From Streptomyces sp. NBC_01296 (GTDB lineage Bacteria > Actinomycetota > Actinomycetes > Streptomycetales > Streptomycetaceae), in NCBI RefSeq assembly GCF_035984415.1, contig NZ_CP130720.1, positions 2,294,001-2,358,000 on the forward strand: 64,000 bases of DNA. The letters are read 5' to 3'. The notes beneath the pieces were generated by a model. That model was not told the origin of the DNA. It did no database searches and saw nothing but the letters and a program-made list of their open reading frames with translations. Positions 25,164 to 34,657 of this stretch are shown here, piece after piece. Position 1 is the first letter of the stretch. Each line of letters begins with the position of its first letter. Made by a program: the position numbers and the translations under genes.

Positions 25164-27289
25164 GCACCACCGCTGAGCTCCTGAAGGGCGCGGCCGAGCT
25201 GTTCCCGGACGAGGTCGTCACGTCCGCGCACGTCCGCCACCTGGACCTGCCGTTCGGCGCCGGGCGCTTCGCGCTCATCACGCTGGACAACGGCTTCGAC
25301 CACACGAAGCCCACCACCTTCGGCCCGCAGTCGCTGGCCAACCTGAACGCGGCGATCGACCAGGTCGAGCAGGAGGCCCTCGCGGGCTCCATCGTCGGCG
25401 CGGGCATCACCGGCAAGCCGTTCATCTTCGCGGTCGGCGCCGACCTCAAGGGTGTCGAGCTGCTGAAGAAGCACGACGAGGCGCTCGCCATCGGCAAGGG
25501 CGGCCACGACGTCTTCAAGCGTCTGTCGGCCCTCGCGGTCCCGACCTTCGCCTACTACAACGGCGCGGCGATGGGCGGCGGCGTCGAGGTCGGTCTGCAC
25601 TGCAGCTACCGCACCGTCTCGAAGGCCATCCCGGCCTTCTCGCTGCCCGAGGTCTTCCTCGGCCTGGTTCCCGGCTGGGGCGGCTGCGCCATCCTGCCGA
25701 ACCTGATCGGCGCGGAGCGCGCGGTCTCGGTGATCATCGAGAACTCGCTCAACCAGAACAAGCAGCTGCGCGGCAAGCAGGTCTTCGACCTGGGCATCGC
25801 GGACGCGCTGTTCGAGGGCGCGGACTTCCTGGAGCAGTCGCTCCTGTGGACCGCGAACGTCCTGAACGGCACCACCGAGGTCGTCCGCGCCGAGATCGAC
25901 CGCGGCGAGGCCTGGGACGCGGCCGTCGCCAAGGGCCGCTTCATCGCGGACTCCAAGGTGCACGGCGCCGCTCCGGCCGCCTACCGCGCGCTGGACATCA
26001 TCGCCGCGGCCAAGTCGGGCGACCTCCAGGCCGGCTTCGACGCCGAGGACACCGCGCTCGCGGACCTCATCATGGGCGGCGAGCTGCGCTCGGGCATCTA
26101 CGCCTTCAACCTGGTCCAGAAGCGCGCCAAGCGCCCGGCCGGCGCCCCGGACAAGTCGCTGGCCCGTCCGGTCACCAAGGTCGGCGTCGTCGGCGCGGGC
26201 CTGATGGCCTCGCAGCTGGCGCTGCTCTTCCTGCGCCGCCTGGAGGTGCCGGTGGTCCTCACCGACATCGACCAGGAGCGCGTGGACAAGGGTGTGGGCT
26301 ACGTCCACGCCGAGATCCAGAAGCTGCTCGGCAAGGGCCGCATCAACCAGGACAAGGCCAACCGCCTGACCGCCCTGGTGACCGGTGTCCTGGACAAGGC
26401 CGAGGGCTTCGCGGACGCGGACTTCATCATCGAGGCCGTGTTCGAGGAGATGTCCGTCAAGCAGAAGGTGTTCGCGGAGGTCGAGGCGGTCGCCCCGGCG
26501 CACGCGATCCTCGCCACCAACACCTCCTCGCTGTCGGTGTCGGAGATGGCCTCCAAGCTCCGGCACCCGGAGCGCGTGGTCGGCTTCCACTTCTTCAACC
26601 CGGTCGCGATCCTCCCGCTGCTGGAGATCGTCCGCGGTGAGCAGACCGACGACGCCTCGCTGGCCACGGCCTTCGGTGTCGCGCGCAAGCTGAAGAAGAC
26701 CGCGGTCCTCACCAAGGACGCCCCGGCGTTCGTCGTGAACCGCATCCTGACCCGCTTCATGGGCGAGATCCAGAACGTCATCGACGAGGGCACCCCGGTC
26801 GTCACGGCGGAGAAGGCCATCGAGCCGCTCGGCCTGCCGATGTCCCCGCTGGTGCTGCTGGAGCTCGTGGGCCCGGCGATCGGTCTGCACGTCTCGGAGA
26901 CCCTGAACCGCGCCTTCCCGGAGCGCTTCACCGTGTCCCCGAACCTCGCTGCCGTCGTCAAGGCGGGCAAGCGCGGCTTCTACGTCTACGATTCCGGCAA
27001 GCCGGAGCTGGACCCCGAGGTCGCCGCGCTCCTGGTCCAGGGCGACGTCGTCCTGACCGAGGAGCAGGTCCGCGACCGCGTCCTGGACGCGGTGGCGCAG
27101 GAGATCGGCCTGATGCTGGAGGAGGGTGTCGTGGCCGAGGCCCAGGACATCGACCTCTGCCTCATCACGGGCGCCGGCTGGCCCTTCCACCTGGGCGGCG
27201 TGACGCCGTACCTGGACCGCGAGGGTGTCTCGGAGCGCGTGAACGGCAAGAAGTTCCTCGCCCCGGGTCTGGCGAGCGTCCCGGCCTGA
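25160..27289 (+). CDS. fadB: Multifunctional enoyl-CoA hydratase / 3-hydroxyacyl-CoA dehydrogenase
   Basis: The 709-residue enzyme joins an N-terminal crotonase domain (GADLKGVELLKK, then LPEVFLGLVPGWGG) to a Rossmann NAD domain (VGVVGAGLMASQLA near residue 345) and 3-hydroxyacyl-CoA dehydrogenase domains (VVGFHFFNPVAILPLLEIV). It performs hydration and oxidation in beta-oxidation and forms the trifunctional complex with the thiolase encoded just upstream. Translation is coupled by a GTGA overlap. A strong terminator follows. Confidence 0.93.
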   Translation: MSTTAELLKGAAELFPDEVVTSAHVRHLDLPFGAGRFALITLDNGFDHTKPTTFGPQSLANLNAAIDQVEQEALAGSIVGAGITGKPFIFAVGADLKGVELLKKHDEALAIGKGGHDVFKRLSALAVPTFAYYNGAAMGGGVEVGLHCSYRTVSKAIPAFSLPEVFLGLVPGWGGCAILPNLIGAERAVSVIIENSLNQNKQLRGKQVFDLGIADALFEGADFLEQSLLWTANVLNGTTEVVRAEIDRGEAWDAAVAKGRFIADSKVHGAAPAAYRALDIIAAAKSGDLQAGFDAEDTALADLIMGGELRSGIYAFNLVQKRAKRPAGAPDKSLARPVTKVGVVGAGLMASQLALLFLRRLEVPVVLTDIDQERVDKGVGYVHAEIQKLLGKGRINQDKANRLTALVTGVLDKAEGFADADFIIEAVFEEMSVKQKVFAEVEAVAPAHAILATNTSSLSVSEMASKLRHPERVVGFHFFNPVAILPLLEIVRGEQTDDASLATAFGVARKLKKTAVLTKDAPAFVVNRILTRFMGEIQNVIDEGTPVVTAEKAIEPLGLPMSPLVLLELVGPAIGLHVSETLNRAFPERFTVSPNLAAVVKAGKRGFYVYDSGKPELDPEVAALLVQGDVVLTEEQVRDRVLDAVAQEIGLMLEEGVVAEAQDIDLCLITGAGWPFHLGGVTPYLDREGVSERVNGKKFLAPGLASVPA

Positions 27290-27327
27290 GGCCCGTACGC
27301 CCGTACGCCGGGCGGTGCGTGAGCACC

Positions 27328-27364
27328 GCGGACGCCCGTCCCCCTCGTGGGGGCGGGCGTCCGC
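27328..27364 (+). terminator. Terminator of fadAB
   Basis: GCGGACGCCCGTCCCC pairs with GGGGGCGGGCGTCCGC over about 16 bp with a short loop, then CGTTCT. It lies 39 bp past fadB. Confidence 0.8.
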
Positions 27365-27446
27365 CGTTCTGCGGGGCGGGGCGAGGCGGGACCCGGGGCG
27401 GGGCCCGGCTCGGAACCCGCGCGTCCGGGCTGGCAGAATACGGTCC

Positions 27447-28487
27447 ATGGCGGATGGCAAGACACCTTTCAGCCGCCGGACCCTTCTGTTCGCGGGCGGC
27501 GCCGTGGCCGCCGGCCTCACCACGAGCGGTCTGTCCTGGGCGCTGCGCGCCGGGGCCGGCCAGCAGGACGGTTCCCGGCCGGTGGCCGGTGAGTTCGACA
27601 TGCGGACCGGCGCAGAGCTGCTCGCTTCGACTCCGCTGTTCAATACGACGGGTCCTCAGTCGTTCGCGTTCGACCACACGAACGGTCAGGTCTACACCCT
27701 GCAGACCGTCCAGGCCGGCATCCGGCTCGACGACGAGGAGGACGCGGTCGACGCGGGCGGCCGCAAGACCTCCGGCGATATGTGCCTGACCCGGCTGAGC
27801 AGTTCCGGGAAAACGCTCGGGCACATGTATCTGCGCGGCTTCGGCCACGGAATTTCCTGCGGCGTCGAGCCGACGGGCCAGCGCACGTACATATGGGTGG
27901 AGGGCAGGGCCGACGCCGAGAGCGGCTACGGCCGCACGGTGGTCCGGGTGCCGTTCAAGGACGGTTCGGTCCTCGACAGTTCCGACGACTCCGTCCGCCA
28001 TTTCGATCCGGTTCCCGGTTCCACCGATGTCTCCCCCGCGCTCGACCTGCCCGGCGAACGGGTCCTGGTGAGCCACGAGGAGGAGGGCGTACACCGGTTC
28101 TCGGTGTACGGGATGGCGGATTTCCTGACCGGGCGCTTCAACCCCGCACAGGTCATCAAGGCCGGGGTGCAGGTCCAGGAAGAGGAGTGGTTCCAGGGCT
28201 GCGCGCTGTACGGGGACTTCGTCTACGTACTGACCGGCAACCCGTATACCGGGCAGAACGGGGACAATCCGCGGAAGTCCGGCGGAAATACATTTGTCTC
28301 GGCAATTGACGTCCGCACCGGTGCGGCGCAAGGGCGTCACCGGGTGACCGTGGCACCGGATCTGGCCTACCGGGAGCCGGAGGGAATCGCGGTCAGCCTG
28401 GCCGGCGGACGGCCGGCATTGTGCGTCGGATTTTCCGTGAAGGCGAAGGACCGGCGCGAGCTGGCGGTGTATCGCTACACCCTCTGA
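27447..28487 (+). CDS. TagC-like Tat-exported beta-propeller protein
   Basis: The 346-residue protein has a Tat signal (SRRTLLFAGGAVAAGL) and a propeller-like mature part (SFAFDHTNGQVYTLQ, CLTRLSSSGKTLGHM, REPEGIAVSLAGG). It resembles proteins annotated as teichoic acid biosynthesis protein C, related to phage receptor-binding propellers. It opens a wall teichoic acid locus. Its own codons run to the TGA at 28485-28487, exactly where an insertion sequence begins, so the protein is intact but cut off from the genes downstream. Confidence 0.68.
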   Translation: MADGKTPFSRRTLLFAGGAVAAGLTTSGLSWALRAGAGQQDGSRPVAGEFDMRTGAELLASTPLFNTTGPQSFAFDHTNGQVYTLQTVQAGIRLDDEEDAVDAGGRKTSGDMCLTRLSSSGKTLGHMYLRGFGHGISCGVEPTGQRTYIWVEGRADAESGYGRTVVRVPFKDGSVLDSSDDSVRHFDPVPGSTDVSPALDLPGERVLVSHEEEGVHRFSVYGMADFLTGRFNPAQVIKAGVQVQEEEWFQGCALYGDFVYVLTGNPYTGQNGDNPRKSGGNTFVSAIDVRTGAAQGRHRVTVAPDLAYREPEGIAVSLAGGRPALCVGFSVKAKDRRELAVYRYTL

Positions 28488-30071
28488 GCTTGGCGTTTAA
28501 CGTCTGCGGTCGAACATGGCCTCGAACTTGCTGACGTTTTCGGCTGAGTGCCTGACGTAAGGGCGGCCCTCGTCTGATCCTGTGCTCCGTCACAGAGGCA
28601 CTTGACCAGTACGAAGGCCGTAGCGATGAGTCTGCTGCAGCGGGTCCCGCGGGATGCATTTGCCGAATTGTCATGCTTCCGGAGGGAGTTCTATGCCTGC
28701 TTGACTCAGAGGGCCGATGCCTTGTTCGAGTTGAGTGACGCTCTGTTGTGTGCGGACGGCCCGGTGAAGACGTTGGTCGAGCTGTCCCTGGCGCCTGAGC
28801 ATCAGCGTGGGCATGGTGCGTTGTACGGCGGGCTGAACCGCGGGCATCTGGATTTGTCCCGACTGCGCAGGGCGCTGGCAGGAATGCCCCTTCCACGGAC
28901 GGCAGAGGGGCGGCTGGTCCTTGCTGTCGATGTCAGCAACTGGCTGCGGCCGGACGCGAATACCAGCCCGGACCGGCTGTTCTGTCACACGTATGGCCGG
29001 GGCAGGGGCTCGGCCCAGATGATCCCCGGGTGGCCCTACTCCTTCGTCGCCGCCCTGGAGCCGGGGCGGACGTCGTGGACTGCCATGCTGGACGTGGTCC
29101 GGCTGTGCCCGTGGGACGACACGATCGCCGTGACCGCATCCCAGGTCAGGGAAGTGTTCCAGCGACTGTATGTCGCGGGCCAGTGGCGGATCGGTGACCC
29201 GCCCGTCCTGGTCGTCGTCGATGCCGGATATGACGTGACCCGTTTGGCCTTCTTGCTTGCGGACCTGCCCGTTGAGCTGCTGGGCCGGATGCGTTCGGAC
29301 CGCGTCCTGTACTTCCCGCCCCCGCCGCAGCCGGCGGGAAAGCGCGGGCGCAAGCCCAAGCGCGGGGCAGAGTTCGCGTTCGAGATTGCGGCCACTCAGC
29401 CGGTCCCGTCCATCACCACGGTGACCGACACCACGCACTACGGGAAGGCCGTCGCCACTGCCTGGGACCGCCTGCACCCGTTGCTGGTCCGACGCTCGGC
29501 CTGGGCCGACCACCCCGAAGGAGAGCTGCCGGTCATCGAAGGCACCGTCATCCGTCTACAGGTCGACCACCTTCGCGGAGACCGCAGCCCCAGGCCCATC
29601 TGGTTGTGGTGGTCGTCCACCGCCGCTACCGCCGGGGACGTGGACCGGCTCTGGCAGGCGTTCCTGCGCAGATTCGACCTCGAGCACACCTTCAGGATGC
29701 TCAAGCAGACGTTGGGGTGGACCGCTCCCAAACTCCGCGAGCCGGCCGCCGCTGACCGCTGGACCTGGCTCGTCCTCGCCGCACACGCCCAGCTCCGACT
29801 TGCCCGGCCCCTCGCAGAAGACCTCCGCAAACCCTGGGAACGGCCTGCACGCCAAGGGCGCCTGACACCCGCACGCGTCCGTCGAGGATTTCGCCGCATC
29901 CACGAGAAAACCCCTCAGCCGGCCAGTGCACCGAAACCCACCACCGCAGGCCCCGGCCGACCAACCGGCACGAAGAACAAGCAGCGTGCACGCGAGCACC
30001 CCGTCGGGAAACAAGCCAAACCGAGCATCGCAACAGCCATCACAAGCAGCACACCTGCATAAACGCCAAGC
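28488..30071 (+). mobile_element. Complete 1584-bp insertion sequence
   Basis: The element is bounded by perfect inverted repeats GCTTGGCGTTTA (28488-28499) and TAAACGCCAAGC (30060-30071). TGA flanks it on both sides (28485-28487 and 30072-30074), which fits a 3-bp target duplication. It carries one transposase gene reading in the direction of the teichoic acid operon. GC content is visibly lower than in neighbouring genes. If the outer A/T pair is counted, the repeats are 13 bp and the duplication shorter. Confidence 0.85.
28626..30062 (+). CDS. DDE transposase (IS4/IS701-like)
   Basis: The 478-residue protein has the catalytic acids in LVLAVDVSNW, VLVVVDAGYD and FDLEHTFRMLKQ, which fit a DDE transposase; a basic C-terminus (GTKNKQRAREHP) follows. 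It fills most of the insertion sequence and ends inside the right-hand side, 9 bp before the right inverted repeat's inner end. ATG 28626 is preferred to TTG 28602. No frameshift is seen, so it may be active. The exact IS family is not certain. Confidence 0.85.
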   Translation: MSLLQRVPRDAFAELSCFRREFYACLTQRADALFELSDALLCADGPVKTLVELSLAPEHQRGHGALYGGLNRGHLDLSRLRRALAGMPLPRTAEGRLVLAVDVSNWLRPDANTSPDRLFCHTYGRGRGSAQMIPGWPYSFVAALEPGRTSWTAMLDVVRLCPWDDTIAVTASQVREVFQRLYVAGQWRIGDPPVLVVVDAGYDVTRLAFLLADLPVELLGRMRSDRVLYFPPPPQPAGKRGRKPKRGAEFAFEIAATQPVPSITTVTDTTHYGKAVATAWDRLHPLLVRRSAWADHPEGELPVIEGTVIRLQVDHLRGDRSPRPIWLWWSSTAATAGDVDRLWQAFLRRFDLEHTFRMLKQTLGWTAPKLREPAAADRWTWLVLAAHAQLRLARPLAEDLRKPWERPARQGRLTPARVRRGFRRIHEKTPQPASAPKPTTAGPGRPTGTKNKQRAREHPVGKQAKPSIATAITSSTPA

Positions 30072-30185
30072 TGAGGACCCGCAAGAGGGACTCGAGAGGG
30101 ACTGATGTCACATGCCTTTGTGAAGATGCCCTAAATCATTGGCCTGCGGTTCACCAGACGTTCTAGAGCCGTCCATGAGGCTGCT

Positions 30186-30191
30186 TATACT
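30186..30191 (+). promoter_or_regulatory. Candidate -10 box for the teichoic acid operon
   Basis: TATACT lies 51 bp before the TagF-like start, in an unusually AT-rich 170-bp gap after the insertion sequence; a second possible box TATACC is at 30215. No clear -35 is seen. A promoter here would let the operon run despite the upstream insertion. Confidence 0.35.
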
Positions 30192-30242
30192 ACTGCGACA
30201 CTTCACAGGATCCTTATACCTCCACGGGGGAGGCACCGCACC

Positions 30243-32237
30243 ATGGGCTCCAAGCGGCTGCGAGCCGTGTTCGGCGTTCTGATCACTGCTGGGCTCATCC
30301 TCAGCTTCGTCGGAATGCTGGTCGCCGTCGCCTTCGTCTCGCTCCCCCTGTTCGCAGGCTGCGCCGCGCTCAGCTACGTCGCCGACCTGATGCTCCACAA
30401 CACCGAGTCGCCGACGCTGGAGAAGCTGCGCGACTCGCGCTTCGGCCTCACCATGCGCTTCCTGATCCGGCAGTTCCTGCTGCTGGGCCTGTGCGGGGCC
30501 ATCGCCGACATCGAGTCGTTCGTGGCACAGATGACGACCATCGGCCTGCTCCTCCTGTTCATCCTGCAGCTCGCGTACGGCGCACTCCTCAAGCACGTCC
30601 GCAAGATGCGCAACGAACTGCCGTTCACCACGCGCGGGCTGGACCTGGAGGCGCTCGGCATCCGCCGCATGCCGCACCCGTTCCTGATGAACAAGCACGT
30701 CCGCAAGACGCTGCACCTGGACATCCCGCTGGTGGCCGGCTCGCTCACCACCATCGCGACGGACGACTGGCGCTTCGTCACGTACGGCATGATCACCACC
30801 GTCTTCCTCGCCTACTTCTCGCTGCTGGTGCTGGTGCCCGACGCGCGCAACGCGCTCAAGCTGCCCACCACCGACGAGGCCATCGACGAGCTCAACCACC
30901 AGCTGGCCGAATACCGCCCGCAGGTCGCGCTCTACTTCACGTTCGCCGCCGTCTCCAAAGACTTCATGTACCAGGTGAACATGTGGCTGGAGTCGCTGGA
31001 GGCGCTGGAACTGCGGCCCATCATCGTGCTGCGCGAGCGGGCCACCCTGCGCTACCTGGACGCCACCTCGGTTCCCGTCATCTGCATTCCGAAGGCGGAC
31101 AACCTCGCACGCATCGAGATGAACGAACTCCGTGTCGCCCTCTACCCCGGCAATGCGGGCAAGAACGTGCACATGCTGCAGCGCGCCGAGGTCAAGCACG
31201 TCTTCATCGGCCACGGCGACAGCGACAAGCTCGCGAGCAGCAACCGGGTCAGCAAGGTCTTCGACGAGATCTGGGTGGCCGGCCGGGCCGGCCGCGACCG
31301 CTACGAGCGCATCAAGCACGCCGTGTCGCACCACCAGATCGTCGAGGTCGGCCGCCCCCAGCTGATGCCCCTGCACCGCTGGACCGGCCGGGTCGCGGGC
31401 CCCGTGCCCACCGTCATCTACGCCCCCACCTGGGAGGGCTGGACCGACGACGCCTGCTACACCTCGGTCATCCCGGCCGGCGAGAAGCTGATCAAGGCGC
31501 TGCTCGACTACGAGCGCGACATCCGGATCATCTACAAGCCGCACCCGCTCACCGGCTCGCGCTCCGCCGAGGCCGCCGCCGCGCACCGCCGCGTCATCGC
31601 CCTCCTCGAGGAGGACAACGCCAGGCGCTTCGGCCGCAACCTCACCGACTCCAAGGCCGCCGCCAAGAAGCTGGCCCGGATCGACCAGCGCATCGCCGAC
31701 CTCTCCGAGCGCGGCGTCCGCTCCAAGCACCCGGACCTCACCGAGGAGGAGCGGACCGCGCGCATCCGGCGCAGCCGCAACCAGGCCGGCGCCCTGTACT
31801 GGAGCGCCCTCCCCGACGCCGCGCACCACGTGGTGACCGAGCGGATCCCGGCGCTGTACGACTGCTTCAACCAGTCCGACCTGCTCATCGGCGACATGTC
31901 CAGCGTCGTCTCCGACTTCGTCGCGACCCTGAAGCCGTACGCCATCTTCAACCTCGACGGCCTGCCGGACGACCAGTTCCGCAACGAGCAGCGGACGGCG
32001 TACGCCTCGTACCTGCTGGACGGGGACTGCAACGGTCTCGCCGAGGCCATCGAGGCCACGCTGAACCCGCGCGAGGACCTCATGGCCCCGTACCGCGAGC
32101 AGCTCAAGGAATACCTCCTCGGCGAGGAGTACCCGCCGTCGATCGTCCGCTTCAACGCGGCCGCCAACAACCTCTACCGGCGGGGGCTGCGCGACTTCCC
32201 CATCGAGTACCCGGAGCAGGCCCCCTACCCCGTGTAG
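30243..32237 (+). CDS. TagF-like CDP-glycerol/ribitol polymerase, membrane-linked
   Basis: The 664-residue protein has several membrane helices in the first 200 residues and a C-terminal CDP-glycerol glycerophosphotransferase-like domain (FIGHGDSDKLASS, TVIYAPTWEGW, IRIIYKPHPLTG, LLIGDMSSVVSDF). The HGD, APTWEG and KPHP motifs are the active-site signatures of this family, which strings polyol-phosphate units into teichoic acid chains. The next gene should make CDP-ribitol, so poly(ribitol phosphate) is the likely product. The membrane part is longer than in Bacillus TagF. Confidence 0.8.
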   Translation: MGSKRLRAVFGVLITAGLILSFVGMLVAVAFVSLPLFAGCAALSYVADLMLHNTESPTLEKLRDSRFGLTMRFLIRQFLLLGLCGAIADIESFVAQMTTIGLLLLFILQLAYGALLKHVRKMRNELPFTTRGLDLEALGIRRMPHPFLMNKHVRKTLHLDIPLVAGSLTTIATDDWRFVTYGMITTVFLAYFSLLVLVPDARNALKLPTTDEAIDELNHQLAEYRPQVALYFTFAAVSKDFMYQVNMWLESLEALELRPIIVLRERATLRYLDATSVPVICIPKADNLARIEMNELRVALYPGNAGKNVHMLQRAEVKHVFIGHGDSDKLASSNRVSKVFDEIWVAGRAGRDRYERIKHAVSHHQIVEVGRPQLMPLHRWTGRVAGPVPTVIYAPTWEGWTDDACYTSVIPAGEKLIKALLDYERDIRIIYKPHPLTGSRSAEAAAAHRRVIALLEEDNARRFGRNLTDSKAAAKKLARIDQRIADLSERGVRSKHPDLTEEERTARIRRSRNQAGALYWSALPDAAHHVVTERIPALYDCFNQSDLLIGDMSSVVSDFVATLKPYAIFNLDGLPDDQFRNEQRTAYASYLLDGDCNGLAEAIEATLNPREDLMAPYREQLKEYLLGEEYPPSIVRFNAAANNLYRRGLRDFPIEYPEQAPYPV

Positions 32238-32330
32238 GCGGGCCTCCCCGGTGCTCGCGTCGCACCGCCCGTCCATCCACCGCCCTGCCCGACCGCCGTG
32301 CCGCACCCCTCAGCTCAGGAAGAAGGAGCC

Positions 32331-33836
32331 TTGTCCTCCAGGCCCGTCCCCCACCGCACCGTCGCCGTCGTTCTCGCTGGGGGCACCGGCCAGCGCATCG
32401 GTCTCGAGATACCGAAGCAGCTGCTCAAGATCGCCGGCAAGCCGATCCTGGAGCACACGCTCCACATCTTCGAGAACGCGCCGGACGTCGACGAGGTGAT
32501 CCTCCTCATGACGCCCGCGTACGTGGAGGACGCCCGCCGCATCGTCGAGCGGGCCAAGCTGGGCAAGGTCACCCGGGTCCTGGCGGGCGGTTCGACCCGC
32601 AGCGAGACCACCCGGATCGCCATCGAGGCCGCGGCCGCCGGGCTCGGCGAGGGCGAGGACTGCAACCTCCTCTTCCACGACGCGGTGCGCCCGCTGCTCT
32701 CGCAGCGCGTGGTGCGCGAATGCGTCGAGTCCCTGGAGCGCTACCAGGCCGTCGACGTCGCCATCCCGTCCTCCGACACCGTCATCGTGACCCGCACCCA
32801 CGGCGACGACGGCGAGTTCATCACCGAGGTCCCCGACCGGTCCCGGCTGCGCCGCGGCCAGACCCCGCAGGGCTTCCGGCTCTCCACGATCCGCGCCGCG
32901 TACGAGCGGGCGGCCGCGGACCCCTTCTTCCAGGCCACCGACGACTGCTCCGTCGTCGTGAAGTACCTGCCCGACGTCCCGGTCCACGTGGTCACCGGCG
33001 ACGACTACAACATGAAGGTCACCCAGCCCGTCGACGTCTTCATCGCCGACAAGCTGTTCCAGCTCGCCTCCCACGCCGCGCCCGCCCAGGCGGGCGAGGC
33101 CGCGTACCGCGAGCAGCTGGCCGGCAAGACGATGGTGGTCTTCGGCGGCTCGTACGGCATCGGCGCCGACATCTCCCGCATCGCGGAGGGCTTCGGCGCC
33201 CGCGTCTTCGCCCTGGGCCGCTCCACCACCGGCACGCACGTCGAGAACCCCGACCACGTCGAGGAGGCGCTGACCAAGGCCTACGCCGAGACCGGCCGCA
33301 TCGACTTCGTCGTCAACACCGCGGGCGTGCTGCGCGTCGGCCGCCTCGACGCGACCGACAACGACACGATCCGCGAAGCGCTCGAGGTCAACTACCTCGC
33401 CCCCGTCAACATCGCCCGGACCTCGTACAAGTACCTGAGCGAGACCCGGGGCCAGCTGCTGCTGTTCACCTCCAGCAGCTACACCCGCGGCCGCGCCGAG
33501 TACAGCCTGTACTCCTCGACCAAGGCCGCCATGGTCAACCTGACCCAGGCGCTCGCCGACGAGTGGGCCGAGGACGGCATCCGCGTCAACTGCGTGAACC
33601 CGGAGCGCACCGCCACGCCGATGCGCACCAAGGCGTTCGGCCAGGAGCCCTCGGCCTCGCTGCTCACGTCCGAGTCGGTCGCCCTGAGCTCCCTGGACGT
33701 CCTGCTGTCGGAGATGACCGGCCACGTGATCGACGTACGCAAGCAGGACCCGACCACGACGCCGGCTCAGCGTTCCGGCTTCGAGGCGGCGCTGGCGTCC
33801 GTACTGATCCAGACCACGGAGGACCAGGGGGTCTAG
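32331..33836 (+). CDS. Bifunctional cytidylyltransferase / short-chain reductase (CDP-ribitol synthesis)
   Basis: Residues 8-235 form an IspD/TarI-type cytidylyltransferase (VVLAGGTGQRIG, IPKQLLKIAGKPILEHT, FHDAVRPLLS). Residues 260-490 form an SDR reductase (TMVVFGGSYGIGADIS, the Ser-Tyr-x3-Lys set SSSYTRGRAEYSLYSSTK). The same fusion, as in Haemophilus Bcs1, reduces ribulose-5-phosphate and activates it to CDP-ribitol. TTG 32331 is chosen because AAGGAG lies just upstream and no better start exists. Confidence 0.85.
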   Translation: MSSRPVPHRTVAVVLAGGTGQRIGLEIPKQLLKIAGKPILEHTLHIFENAPDVDEVILLMTPAYVEDARRIVERAKLGKVTRVLAGGSTRSETTRIAIEAAAAGLGEGEDCNLLFHDAVRPLLSQRVVRECVESLERYQAVDVAIPSSDTVIVTRTHGDDGEFITEVPDRSRLRRGQTPQGFRLSTIRAAYERAAADPFFQATDDCSVVVKYLPDVPVHVVTGDDYNMKVTQPVDVFIADKLFQLASHAAPAQAGEAAYREQLAGKTMVVFGGSYGIGADISRIAEGFGARVFALGRSTTGTHVENPDHVEEALTKAYAETGRIDFVVNTAGVLRVGRLDATDNDTIREALEVNYLAPVNIARTSYKYLSETRGQLLLFTSSSYTRGRAEYSLYSSTKAAMVNLTQALADEWAEDGIRVNCVNPERTATPMRTKAFGQEPSASLLTSESVALSSLDVLLSEMTGHVIDVRKQDPTTTPAQRSGFEAALASVLIQTTEDQGV

Positions 33837-33838
33837 GC

Positions 33839-34657
33839 GTGACGTACACACCCGGACAGCAGCAGCCGCCGCGGAGGATCTTCGTGGCCGGCGACTCCGA
33901 GGCGGTCACCCGGCCGTACAGCTACCTGCCGATGGTGGGCTGGGCCCAGGCACTGCCCCTTTTCCTCACCGATGCGGTCGAGGTCGTCAACTGTGCCCGC
34001 GCCCGCGCGAGTTCGAAGAGCTTCCGCGAGCGCGGCCGGCTCCAGTGGATCCTCGACAACCTGGAGCCCGGCGACTACCTGCTGTTCGGCTTCGGCCAGA
34101 TCGACTGGAAGACCGACCCCGGCCTGCACACCAAGCCGTTCTCCACCTTCCAGGAGAACATGGCCGCCTTCGTACACGGCGCGCGCGAACGCCAGGCCCA
34201 CCCGGTGATCCTGCTGCCGTACGAACGGCGCCGCATGGACACGCACGGCAACGTCGCCCGCTTCCTGGGCGACTACCCGCTCGCGGCCCGGCAGCTGGCC
34301 GAGGACGAGCACGTTCCGGTCGTCGACCTGTACGGCCAGAGCGTGCAGTGGTGGGAGGAGCTCGGGCCGGAGCCGTCCAAGCTCGTCTTCACCTATCTGC
34401 GGCCCGGTGAGCCGCTGCTGGAGAACGTCCAGGACGGGGACAACGTGCACCTGCGGGCGGAGGGCGCGATCGAGTGCGCCCGCTTCGTCGCCCGCAGCCT
34501 CGCCGAGCAGGGCGTCATCCCCTCCCCGTGGGTCCAGGGCCTCGACCGCCGCCGGTTCTCCTACGAGGAGATGGGCTGGCTGGACGAGGAGACGTTCTCG
34601 CACCGTACGAAGTCCCGGGTGTCCGAGCCCGCGGCACGCAAGGAGTCCAGCGCGTGA
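33839..34657 (+). CDS. SGNH/GDSL-family esterase-like protein
   Basis: The 272-residue protein has the SGNH block I FVAGDSEA (Ser20), a GFGQID block III and the DNVHL block V giving the Asp-His pair. It resembles rhamnogalacturonan acetylesterase-type enzymes. No signal peptide is seen, so it may act on intracellular glycan precursors, for example on acyl groups. GTG starts 2 bp after the CDP-ribitol gene; its stop overlaps the next start (GTGA). The substrate is inferred from context only. Confidence 0.68.
   Translation: MTYTPGQQQPPRRIFVAGDSEAVTRPYSYLPMVGWAQALPLFLTDAVEVVNCARARASSKSFRERGRLQWILDNLEPGDYLLFGFGQIDWKTDPGLHTKPFSTFQENMAAFVHGARERQAHPVILLPYERRRMDTHGNVARFLGDYPLAARQLAEDEHVPVVDLYGQSVQWWEELGPEPSKLVFTYLRPGEPLLENVQDGDNVHLRAEGAIECARFVARSLAEQGVIPSPWVQGLDRRRFSYEEMGWLDEETFSHRTKSRVSEPAARKESSA

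Noticed and set aside
28488..30074. Larger genomic island or prophage around the transposase
   Set aside because: Only one gene lies between the terminal repeats, and flanking genes have normal composition and core functions.
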